From: Porticoccus litoralis
GTDB taxonomy: Bacteria > Pseudomonadota > Gammaproteobacteria > Pseudomonadales > Porticoccaceae
NCBI RefSeq assembly: GCF_030676955.1
Contig: NZ_JAUUUU010000001.1
Coordinates: 62,001-126,000, forward strand
Direction of reading: 5' to 3'
Length of the DNA stretch: 64,000 nt
A program made the position numbers and the translations under genes. Position 1 is the stretch's first letter; every line of letters starts with the position of its first letter. Below are positions 27,801 to 34,037 of the stretch, one piece after another. The notes beneath the pieces are model-generated. The model made no database searches, had not been told where the DNA came from, and was given only the letters and a program-made list of their open reading frames with translations.

Positions 27801-27923
27801 CAGCACCCGAGAGCTGCCAACGACCCTAGAGCCAAATCTGCACCGGCTCAATCAAGGGAGCCAGCTGAGACTGATAATACTAATGGGGATGACCTATCCC
27901 AAAGCGGCAGCCAGGGCGCCTAA
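24810..27923 (+). CDS. rne: Ribonuclease E
   Basis: The main endoribonuclease and degradosome scaffold, 1037 residues. The catalytic half (about 1-510) has an S1 domain starting near NIYKGKITRVEPSLEAAF, the Asp residues in VSIDINSSRAT and VVIDFIDMTS, and the zinc-link CPRCLGQG. The C-terminal half is disordered: a basic Arg-rich RNA-binding stretch around 575-690, then a long acidic Glu/Thr/Ala/Pro-rich region. Two NDPR motifs occur near the C-terminus at residues 957-960 and 1004-1007. AGGAAAAC precedes ATG 24810. Confidence 0.97.
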   Translation: MKRMLINASQPEELRVALVDGQRLYDLDLENRTREQRKANIYKGKITRVEPSLEAAFVDYGAERHGFLPLKEISREYFTKKPSDVEGRIKIQDVVKEGTEVVVQVDKEERGNKGAALTTFISLAGRYMVLMPNNPRAGGISRRIEGDERSELKAAMRDLKTPQGMGVIVRTAGIGRSSEELQWDLDYLLQLWGTIYEEANNAKAPHFLFQESNVIIRAVRDYLRQDVGEVIVDNREAFELASAFIKQVMPNFESRVKFYEDSLPLFNRYQIENQIETAFEREVKLPSGGSIVIDVTEALVSIDINSSRATRGGDIEETALRTNLEAADEVARQLRLRDMGGLVVIDFIDMTSTKNQREVENRMRDALELDRARVQVGRISRFGLLEMSRQRLRPSLEETTSKLCPRCLGQGTIRGTRSLALSILRLVEEEAQKEFSAEIRAITPVSVATFLLNEKRKEIFEIEKRHSAKIVVLPSEQLETPHFEVQRIREQDGVTTEYSYRLASAHNEELHSHEQELVQPVPPALQPAVKTPTPSQPAPMPTEKPVAKRKPQNKEKPGLLKRLIALLFGSEEQKAPAKKTDQSRRGRDGGRDDRRPQGRSRRQDDRRNGRSRNRSNAKGDQRDSQQNREEQKNRREQQPRKPRPEQEAVPETIETSAAETTTDNRPPRREGDKRRNPRQRRPRREVPAELLSAAGIDNQATEADPAAVEAVSPRKQAETESPKPQETQTEVFTIANVDTDADVVETDKAKATKPATSEESSAQEALSSKVEPSANKAPSANVELSTEKEPSSIAEEPVVVAEDAPSTAEETPETTPVSQELQPTPATEEATASEQPSTSAQTSAEIVPAIEAEAITDESEVETNTVDSPVSEEDIASEHALETTESANVQLETETQAEETPIVDVEERPIAESVAAVGVQDNLAETTEPSDEAKTDTTVATNEPEPQPASGLKRAGNDPRIRPQPVQAVKIVTDISTKPSSQPLDTSKPSPVALPVSQHPRAANDPRAKSAPAQSREPAETDNTNGDDLSQSGSQGA

Positions 27924-27935
27924 CATCAGAAATGT

Positions 27936-27977
27936 CAGTGGATTCACCCTTGAACAGAGGGTAATCCACTGTATAAT
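27936..27977 (+). promoter_or_regulatory. Hairpin downstream of rne overlapping a putative tRNA-Ser promoter
   Basis: CAGTGGATT (27936-27944) pairs with AATCCACTG (27963-27971), with a further ACCCT/AGGGT inner stem. The loop carries TTGAAC (27950-27955), and TATAAT (27972-27977) follows the hairpin 16 nt later, with a GC-rich stretch after it as in stable-RNA promoters. The element may shield or end rne mRNA and also start the tRNA transcript. There is no U-run for classical termination. Confidence 0.5.
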
Positions 27978-28069
27978 CTGCCGCACTTTTCGGGGCGGAT
28001 CCATTGCGGATAAACCGAACGTGAACTTCGCTATTTCCTGAATACGAAGCCACATTAAAAAAAGTTACA

Positions 28070-28157
28070 GGAGGGGTGGCTGAGTGGTCGAAAGCACCGG
28101 TCTTGAAAACCGGCGTATCGAGAGGTACCCAGGGTTCGAATCCCTGCCCCTCCGCCA
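28070..28157 (+). tRNA. tRNA-Ser (anticodon UGA)
   Basis: An 88-nt class II tRNA. Acceptor strands GGAGGGG and CCCCTCC, G discriminator and encoded CCA at 28155-28157. The anticodon stem CCGGT/ACCGG encloses CTTGAAA, so the anticodon is TGA (reads UCA family serine codons). A long variable arm and the CAGGG-TTCGAAT-CCCTG T-arm confirm Ser. Confidence 0.97.
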
Positions 28158-28163
28158 TATTTT

Positions 28164-28194
28164 AAAAACCCTTGTCATGCAGGGGTTTTTTTTT
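28164..28194 (+). terminator. Terminator after tRNA-Ser
   Basis: AAAAACCC..GGGGTTTTTTTTT: a short stem with a nine-T tract, seven bases after the tRNA CCA. Confidence 0.8.
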
Positions 28195-28250
28195 GAGTAT
28201 AAATAACGACAGGCAGTGAAACTGCCGACGATGAAAAAGAGGTTTGAACA

Positions 28251-28442
28251 ATGGATAGACCACATGTAGAACGTGGAGACTGGATCATGCTGAAGGCATG
28301 TGAAGAGCAAGAAAGTGTGGAAGCCCGTGTCTACAATGTCCACGAAGACGGCACCCTGTTCGTGGGTTACCACATGGGCAGCTTTAAAACCATGAAGGCC
28401 AAGGCTATCTGGGCTGACACCTTTTGGAAAGTGATTGACTAG
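28251..28442 (+). CDS. Small unrecognised 63-residue protein
   Basis: ATG 28251 follows an AAAGAGG ribosome site at good spacing, and a very strong terminator lies downstream, so this looks like a real single-gene unit. The product (MDRPHVERGDWIMLKACEEQ at the start) has alternating hydrophobic and charged residues that suggest a small beta-barrel (DWIMLKA, VEARVYNV, GTLFVGYHM), then a Lys- and Trp-containing tail. There is no signal peptide, membrane segment or Cys pair. I do not recognise the family. Confidence 0.7.
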   Translation: MDRPHVERGDWIMLKACEEQESVEARVYNVHEDGTLFVGYHMGSFKTMKAKAIWADTFWKVID

Positions 28443-28482
28443 GCCTTAGCCGCCCGGCAACCCGCCTTCAGGCTGGTGTGCA

Positions 28483-28528
28483 CCCAAACAAAAAAACACC
28501 GCGATAAACGCGGTGTTTTTTGTTTGGG
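28483..28528. terminator. Very long bidirectional terminator
   Basis: CCCAAAC, A-tract, CACCGCG, a 5-nt loop, CGCGGTG, T-tract, GTTTGGG: about 20 paired bases with one unpaired A. It lies between the convergent 63-residue gene and the HA-repeat gene. Confidence 0.88.
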
Positions 28529-28553
28529 TTGAAGCCAAAGCTAATAAGCTGTT

Positions 28554-29288
28554 TTACAGTGACGATTTCGGGCTTTCGGTATTATCGTTAGGCATCATGA
28601 CTATCAGGGGACTACCTTCAGTTGCAGCCCAGGAGAAGCCTATATCATTCAGGCGTTGCATTTTATCCTGCGAGAGAAAATTGAAATGCAGGTCAGCACG
28701 CTGTTTTACGACCCAGGCACCCAAGTCCAGATCACCATCAACCATATACTTTTCCGGAACCAGGCAATCGCCATTTTCGGCTTTGTAGGCTTCGAGTTGG
28801 CCAAAAGCCCTTTCCCACTCATACTCACGAATGTTCCATACAAAGTTGATAGCATCCAGGCGGTGAAACTTATCGCGTGGGTATACACCATCGTAATCAC
28901 GCTGCGTTGCAACCCAAAGCCATAAAGGGAACTTTTTATCTTTACCTCGATAGCCCTTTGGAACGATGCAATGACCGTGCTCGTCATGAAAATTCTGCAA
29001 TTCAGAGAACCCAGTTTCCCAACGCAGGTCCTCCATATCCCAGATAAAATGCAGCTTATCCAGACGCTGGAATTGTTCCTCGGAAACTTTCCCTTCTGCA
29101 TAATCCCGGCGAACTTTTTCCACCCAATGCCAGAGAGAGTGGCCGTTTGAAGTCTTGTAACCATGGGGAACCAGGCAGTTGTTGTGTTCCTCACGGAAAG
29201 CCGCCATTTCGGCGAACCATTCTTCCCAAGGCACAGCATTCGTTTCTTCTAATTTGGTATCGTAGTCTTTCAGTTTTACATCATTCAT
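28554..29288 (-). CDS. Protein of three helicase-associated (HA) domain repeats
   Basis: The 244 residues from ATG 29288 consist almost entirely of three ~63-residue repeats, at about 21-83, 90-152 and 158-220. Each shows W..F..L..F..E.G.C.VP..Y, a Trp-rich WLWV/WHWV/AWVV strand, and a RL..I.F.W end. This is the helicase-associated (HA) domain pattern known from the C-termini of some bacterial helicases. No helicase motor is present here or nearby, so the repeats probably act alone in nucleic-acid binding (inference). A longer upstream frame to 29351 is rejected. A C9 tract lies in its upstream region. Confidence 0.82.
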   Translation of the reverse strand: MNDVKLKDYDTKLEETNAVPWEEWFAEMAAFREEHNNCLVPHGYKTSNGHSLWHWVEKVRRDYAEGKVSEEQFQRLDKLHFIWDMEDLRWETGFSELQNFHDEHGHCIVPKGYRGKDKKFPLWLWVATQRDYDGVYPRDKFHRLDAINFVWNIREYEWERAFGQLEAYKAENGDCLVPEKYMVDGDLDLGAWVVKQRADLHFNFLSQDKMQRLNDIGFSWAATEGSPLIVMMPNDNTESPKSSL

Positions 29289-29428
29289 AGCAGTATTTTT
29301 ATCGCATGGTGAAGAGGAGCAACAGTAATACATAACCACCAGCACACTCAAACGAGAAATGAGCCTATTTACTCAATTTCCTGGATTTGGGACCTTTGTT
29401 CGACTCAAATGTAACAAAGGGTACCCAA

Positions 29429-29437
29429 CCCCCCCCC
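29429..29437. repeat. C9 homopolymer tract
   Basis: Nine consecutive C on the plus strand, about 140 bp upstream of the HA-repeat gene and 31 bp after the mgtE stop. Hairpins flank it: CCTTTGTT/AACAAAGG (29393-29420) and GCCGAT/ATCGGC (29445-29460). Confidence 0.9.
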
Positions 29438-29468
29438 ATATGCGGCCGATGCATATCGGCGGCAGTCT

Positions 29469-30647
29469 TTATAATAAAAGTGCAGTGGCCAGAAACAACA
29501 TTAACCCCATGCCCAGAATATCGGTAAATGTGGTGAGAAAAATACTGCTGGCCATCGCTGGATCCGCACCAAAGCGCCGTAAAGTAAGGGGCACTAGCAC
29601 CCCGAAAATACCGCTCCCCGTACAGGCGCCTATCATGGCAATGAGAATGACAAGTGCCAGCATCATCGGCTGTTCTGCACCGCTGACGCCTGCATAAAGC
29701 CACATAGCAATAGCTGCCACCACACCGACAAACAGACCATTCATCGCACCTAACACAATTTCCTTGCGCAGCAGCTTGCTTACCGGATAGCCGCCTAACT
29801 CTCCTAGGGTAATCCCCCTCAGAGTAATGGCAAGCGCCTGACAACCGGTGTTACCACTCTGCCCGGCTAATACCGGCAGGAACACTGCCAGTGCGACGAT
29901 ACGAGCGATAGTATCCTCAAACATGCCTACCACAAATGCAGCGGCAAATACCGTGATCAGGTTTACTTGAAGCCAGGGATGTCGCATCCGGAAAGCCTCT
30001 AGAATATTCGTGGTCACCCGTTCTTCCTTATCCAAGCCCACCATGGATCCCGACTGGGCACTGATCTCTGTCGCTATGTATTCAAACAGTTTCCAGCTGA
30101 AAACCAGGCCAATCAGGCGATTATTGTCGCCAACCACCGGGTAGAGCCGATAATGGCGTTTCAAGGCCTCGTTGACAGCCTGCGACATATCCGTATCGGC
30201 AGAGAATGCAAAGGGGTTTTCCGTCATGATCTCGCCTAGGGTTTGCGCTGGGCTGGCCAGTAACAGATCACGCATCGCAACCACACCCATCAGGTGAGAA
30301 CTGTCATCTACCACGTAGATATAGGTGATGCTCGAGACTTCATGAAGATGAACGATGTAGTCTAGTGCGCCGGCCACAGTAGTCGTCTGGGGTAAAACCC
30401 CGATCGGGGCTGACATCAGGGTTTCAACCGTGCCTTTGATACCGCTAACGAGTTCAGAGGTTTCTGCAATGCTCTGGGAAGCCGTACCCGGTAAATGAGA
30501 AGCAATCAGCAATGCTTTTTCGGATGGAAGTTCTGTTAATACCTGATGGATCGTGTGCTGAGGCTGACCACCGAGTACAGCTGCAGCACTGATAGGCTCC
30601 AAGCTGGCCACTTTTGTAAACAATTTTGAATGGGGGCTACTATCCAT
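29469..30647 (-). CDS. mgtE: MgtE-type magnesium transporter with short N-domain
   Basis: A 392-residue Mg2+ channel/transporter. The N-domain is short (about residues 1-70); a CBS pair follows (about 75-190), then five membrane helices with the MgtE signature region around VFLPVLAGQSGNTGCQAL and the GACTGSGIFGVLVPLTLRRFG-type selectivity helix. Typical MgtE proteins are about 450 residues, so the superhelical N-domain is partly missing. ATG 30647 has a GGTGGTAGG ribosome site. The gene has a structured 250-bp upstream region. Confidence 0.9.
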   Translation of the reverse strand: MDSSPHSKLFTKVASLEPISAAAVLGGQPQHTIHQVLTELPSEKALLIASHLPGTASQSIAETSELVSGIKGTVETLMSAPIGVLPQTTTVAGALDYIVHLHEVSSITYIYVVDDSSHLMGVVAMRDLLLASPAQTLGEIMTENPFAFSADTDMSQAVNEALKRHYRLYPVVGDNNRLIGLVFSWKLFEYIATEISAQSGSMVGLDKEERVTTNILEAFRMRHPWLQVNLITVFAAAFVVGMFEDTIARIVALAVFLPVLAGQSGNTGCQALAITLRGITLGELGGYPVSKLLRKEIVLGAMNGLFVGVVAAIAMWLYAGVSGAEQPMMLALVILIAMIGACTGSGIFGVLVPLTLRRFGADPAMASSIFLTTFTDILGMGLMLFLATALLL

Positions 30648-30716
30648 TGCCTACCACCTTTTAACCTGGTTAATGATTATGCCTTTCAGCTTAGCAGAGC
30701 ACTCTTGGCTGTGAAT

Positions 30717-30777
30717 GATTCCCAATATCGCTGATTCGGAATCGGGATGATAGTCCTATCACCTGGGGTGACAGGAC
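30717..30777. promoter_or_regulatory. Inverted repeats upstream of mgtE
   Basis: The 30648-30898 gap holds two dyads. GTCCTATCACC (30753-30763) faces GGTGACAGGAC (30767-30777), an 11-bp stem on the minus-strand RNA counting one G-U pair. GATTC-G-GAATC occupies 30733-30743, with another GATTCC at 30717. Neither has a U-tract. They could be a leader structure of mgtE or a processed 3' end of the upstream gene. Confidence 0.45.
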
Positions 30778-30898
30778 AATAACCACTTTTTCACCACGAG
30801 ACTAAGAGGCGGCAATGGCAAAGTCCCCACAGAATACACCCTTATTTTTAGCACCTAATGCTGGTTTCGGCAGGAGATTATCGCGAGACGGAGGGCTT

Positions 30899-32011
30899 TT
30901 AGGGTTTATTGAGTATCAACGCTGTTCGAATCGGGTTTCGCCCAAATCGTGACATTTTCAAAAAATCTTCATTGGCAATTGGCAGGTGCTGATTATCAAT
31001 GCCACTGGCACTCTGCTCGTCCGGGTTTGGATCGGGGTCATGGACATAGATACAATCTTCATCAAAACCACTCATGGTCACCCAGTGTGGGGCCTTGCGC
31101 CCGTCCATGCGGTAGGTGCTGATGAGGATAATTGGGATATTGCCCTTCCTGAATTCATTGATCAGGTCAGTATGGCGGAAATCCCGGTAGCGGATCTTGA
31201 TGGACTGCTTTTTTGCCTGGGACACAAACTCTTGGTGTACCAGTTCAATCACCCGCTTTTTGTTTTCATCCCGGACACTGTCCACAAACAGTGTGGTATC
31301 ACGATTGAGCCACACCTTTACACCGTAACCCCGCTGCTTGGCTGCCAGAGCAAGGCCCACCGGATGACAGCCTCCATGCCCGGACGTCATAAATATCGTG
31401 GTTGCTTCACGCCAGATCTGTAACTCCTCATGCTGATTCGGGCTATAGGATTTGGACAGGCCTCGCATGGCCATCATCAATGCTGCAGGGCCACAGGTAA
31501 AATTGGTTGTCTGGGGTATCCAGGGTATCGCCCGGTTTTCTGCTACGGGCGGCACCGTGCGTATGCACTTCTGCATGCGAAGCGCATCATGGCTGTCCTC
31601 GTAATAGTTGCGGTAAATACCAAAGGGCTGATAACCCAGGGAATTATAAAGAGCGATGGCCGCAGCATTGTCGACATTCACTTCCAGTCGCAAAAATACT
31701 CTGCCTGCTGCTTTGCTCAGCTTTTCGCCCTCCTCCATCAGTTTTCTGCCAATGCCAAAGCTCCTGAACGACGGGTCAATGGCGATGGAATACAGCCGGG
31801 CCAGCGCTGTACCTCGAAAGAAAATGATCAGGCTGTACCCCACCAGCTGGGAATCGGCTTCCGCCACGATGAACGCGCAGTGATCCACCTGAATCCAGTG
31901 CCGAAAGCTGCGTCGACTGAGTCGATCGCTGGTAAAGCAGATTTTTTCCAGACGCAACAAGGCAGCCAGATCCGACCCTGCTGCAGGCCGGAACTTTACA
32001 TCTGAATTCAT
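30899..32011 (-). CDS. GNAT acetyltransferase fused to C39-like cysteine peptidase
   Basis: A 370-residue two-domain protein. Residues 1-150 form a RimI-like GNAT domain with the acetyl-CoA loop RSFGIGRKLMEEGE and the NVDNAAAIALYNSLGY motif. From about residue 160 a papain-fold C39-like domain follows, with Cys173 in NFTCGPAALMMAM, His309 in APHWVTMSGF and Asp325 in YVHDPD as a plausible triad. Its ATG overlaps the stop of the DUF2817 gene by four bases (ATGA), so the two are probably translationally coupled. Substrates are unknown. Confidence 0.88.
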   Translation of the reverse strand: MNSDVKFRPAAGSDLAALLRLEKICFTSDRLSRRSFRHWIQVDHCAFIVAEADSQLVGYSLIIFFRGTALARLYSIAIDPSFRSFGIGRKLMEEGEKLSKAAGRVFLRLEVNVDNAAAIALYNSLGYQPFGIYRNYYEDSHDALRMQKCIRTVPPVAENRAIPWIPQTTNFTCGPAALMMAMRGLSKSYSPNQHEELQIWREATTIFMTSGHGGCHPVGLALAAKQRGYGVKVWLNRDTTLFVDSVRDENKKRVIELVHQEFVSQAKKQSIKIRYRDFRHTDLINEFRKGNIPIILISTYRMDGRKAPHWVTMSGFDEDCIYVHDPDPNPDEQSASGIDNQHLPIANEDFLKMSRFGRNPIRTALILNKP

Positions 32012-33114
32012 TTCGCTGCTCCCGAGTTTCCCGAAAGACCCTGAAAGGCCTGCTGTATGACCTGTCGTGCTCTGAAAATCACAGCCTCACGCCAGCCAAT
32101 ATCCTGAGGATTAAAATGAGCCTCCATTCGCGCCCCGGCTTCATCTTTGGACAAGGCATCTGGAACTCCTCCGCGCCAGGCACAAGCCTCATCATGTAAC
32201 ACGGCAAATAGTGAATCTGTGCCCAAGGTGCCAAATTCCAGTGTTACAAAACAGCTCTCGCTCCCCATCACCTTATGCCATCCGTAATCCAACAAACCGA
32301 GCTTGGGGACCGAGCAGGATGTTCCCCGATCCGGTAGCCCACAACCCGGACCAAACCATTGCCTGGCGGTGCGAACGGAACCGCTATCCGCGGGATGATC
32401 ACAGATCACCTCACCGTATCCATAAGGTCCCAGACCCGTATGAACGTCAATGACCGCCAACTGCCTTTCTGACAGTCTGAACCCATTGATCAAACCCTCA
32501 ATCACTTCGCGACTGAAGCTGGGGCCTGAACCACCATAAAACGGTCCATCGGGGTCGGCGTACTGACCGCCACTATAGGCAATTTCATACTCCCGCTGCC
32601 CCACTCTATTACGAAAGCTGTGGATAGCACGTTCCCGTACTGCGCTATCAACAATCCCCAACAAGGGTTGAAGCTCCAGGTACCCAGGGTTCTCGGGTAG
32701 AGGTTGGGTGAAATCGATAAAGTTTCTGTTAACGTCAATACCCTGGTCGTCACAGCGGCGGTAATTGGCGTAACCCCAGGGATTAAGTGCATGAATCAGT
32801 AGCAGAGCCGTATCGGGGGGCAAATGCAACAGACCGGTATCCAGCTGGCGAAGACAATCCAGCTCCACGGCACTGCCCGCATACCCCTCCACACCATGTG
32901 TACCACTGATCAGCACCAGAACTTTGGGAGCAGCGTCAGGGCCAACCCAAGCCGTTTGGCATCGCAGCTCCTGAACATGGTCCAGGGTGAAATCATTCTG
33001 GTGGTGAGTGGCGGATAGTCTGTGGAGGGCTTCTTGCCATAAATCACAGGCCTGGCGGTAATCCTTCGGGAAAATATCCTCGGAGAACGCCTGCAACAAA
33101 CTGATGTACGACAT
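32008..33114 (-). CDS. DUF2817 zinc carboxypeptidase-like protein
   Basis: A 368-residue M14-like metallohydrolase. Zinc ligands are likely His73 and Glu76 in SGTHGVEGYAG and His225 in VIDVHTGLG; Glu293 in TLEFGTLGTD may be the catalytic base, and GIDVNRNF matches the carboxypeptidase substrate Arg/Asn site. No signal peptide, so it is probably cytoplasmic. It is the first gene of a two-gene operon with the GNAT-C39 fusion. The substrate may be a peptide or an amidated metabolite (inference). Confidence 0.86.
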   Translation of the reverse strand: MSYISLLQAFSEDIFPKDYRQACDLWQEALHRLSATHHQNDFTLDHVQELRCQTAWVGPDAAPKVLVLISGTHGVEGYAGSAVELDCLRQLDTGLLHLPPDTALLLIHALNPWGYANYRRCDDQGIDVNRNFIDFTQPLPENPGYLELQPLLGIVDSAVRERAIHSFRNRVGQREYEIAYSGGQYADPDGPFYGGSGPSFSREVIEGLINGFRLSERQLAVIDVHTGLGPYGYGEVICDHPADSGSVRTARQWFGPGCGLPDRGTSCSVPKLGLLDYGWHKVMGSESCFVTLEFGTLGTDSLFAVLHDEACAWRGGVPDALSKDEAGARMEAHFNPQDIGWREAVIFRARQVIQQAFQGLSGNSGAAK

Positions 33115-33266
33115 ACCAGCACCCTGAACGATATCGCGATCATAGCGGCAAAACGGTTAACCCGTAAGTGGTCAAATGCCTTTAGCACCCAGCGAAGCCG
33201 TTGAACCCTGTTCCTCGATTCGGGTCAAACAGACTTACAGATCATCAACATCCATGGTTAGGAATT

Positions 33267-33872
33267 ATGCGCGTTCGTGCCGTACTCATATTAGCTATTA
33301 TCGTCCACTCTTCTCTGGCCTTTTCAGCCACCGAAAAAGCCATCTTTGCCGGTGGTTGTTTCTGGTGCATGGAGCCGCCTTTTGACAAGCTGGAGGGTGT
33401 CATTACCACGGTCTCCGGATATACCGGTGGCAGCAAGGAAAACCCCACCTACCGTGAAGTATCCTCCGGTCAAAGCGGCCATTTTGAAGCAGTAGAAGTC
33501 ACTTACGATCCAGAAATGATCACTTACCAGCAGTTATTGGTAACCTTCTGGACGAATATTGATCCGCTGAATAGCAAAGGTCAGTTCTGTGACCGCGGCA
33601 GCCAGTATTTAAGCGCTATCTTTTATCTCAACGAAGCGCAAGAAAAGGCCGCAAGAGCATCCAAACAGGCACTGACCGATAGCTACCTGTTCAACAAGGA
33701 CATCGTTACCCGAATACTACCCGTGAAAACGTTTTTCCCTGCGGAAAGTTACCATCAGGATTACTACATGAAGAACCCGCTGAAATACCACTACTACAGG
33801 AATGGCTGTGGTCGCGATGTTCGTCTTAAGCAATTATGGAAAGGAGCAACGCTTCCATTTTCATCCAATTAA
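33267..33872 (+). CDS. msrA: Exported peptide methionine sulfoxide reductase MsrA
   Basis: Reduces methionine-S-sulfoxide. The active-site motif GGCFWCMEPPFD is present, followed by the TVSGYTGGSKENPTYREVSSG-type core and the HQDYYMKNP tail region. ATG 33267 (AGGAATT upstream) gives an N-terminal signal sequence MRVRAVLILAIIVHSSLAFSA, so the protein is probably periplasmic. A GTG or ATG further upstream would bury this signal and is rejected. The 201-residue product is a plain MsrA without an MsrB domain. Confidence 0.93.
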   Translation: MRVRAVLILAIIVHSSLAFSATEKAIFAGGCFWCMEPPFDKLEGVITTVSGYTGGSKENPTYREVSSGQSGHFEAVEVTYDPEMITYQQLLVTFWTNIDPLNSKGQFCDRGSQYLSAIFYLNEAQEKAARASKQALTDSYLFNKDIVTRILPVKTFFPAESYHQDYYMKNPLKYHYYRNGCGRDVRLKQLWKGATLPFSSN

Positions 33873-34037
33873 TGACGCTTTGCCTATTTCCCTGAAGACA
33901 GGCTTGTATAAAAAACTGGCACCTGCCGAATTAGCCAGGGCTGAAATTCCACACCGGTTTGACGCATATCAACTGTCAATCCGCGAGCTGGGGTTAGTGT
34001 TACCCAATCCCCGCAGAAACATCACGGGCAAGGGAAC

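Noticed and set aside
28070..28157. tRNA-Ser as an integration site of a genomic island
   Set aside because: No integrase and no visible repeat of the tRNA 3' end downstream in the window; only the mixed gene content of 28-35 kb hints at it.
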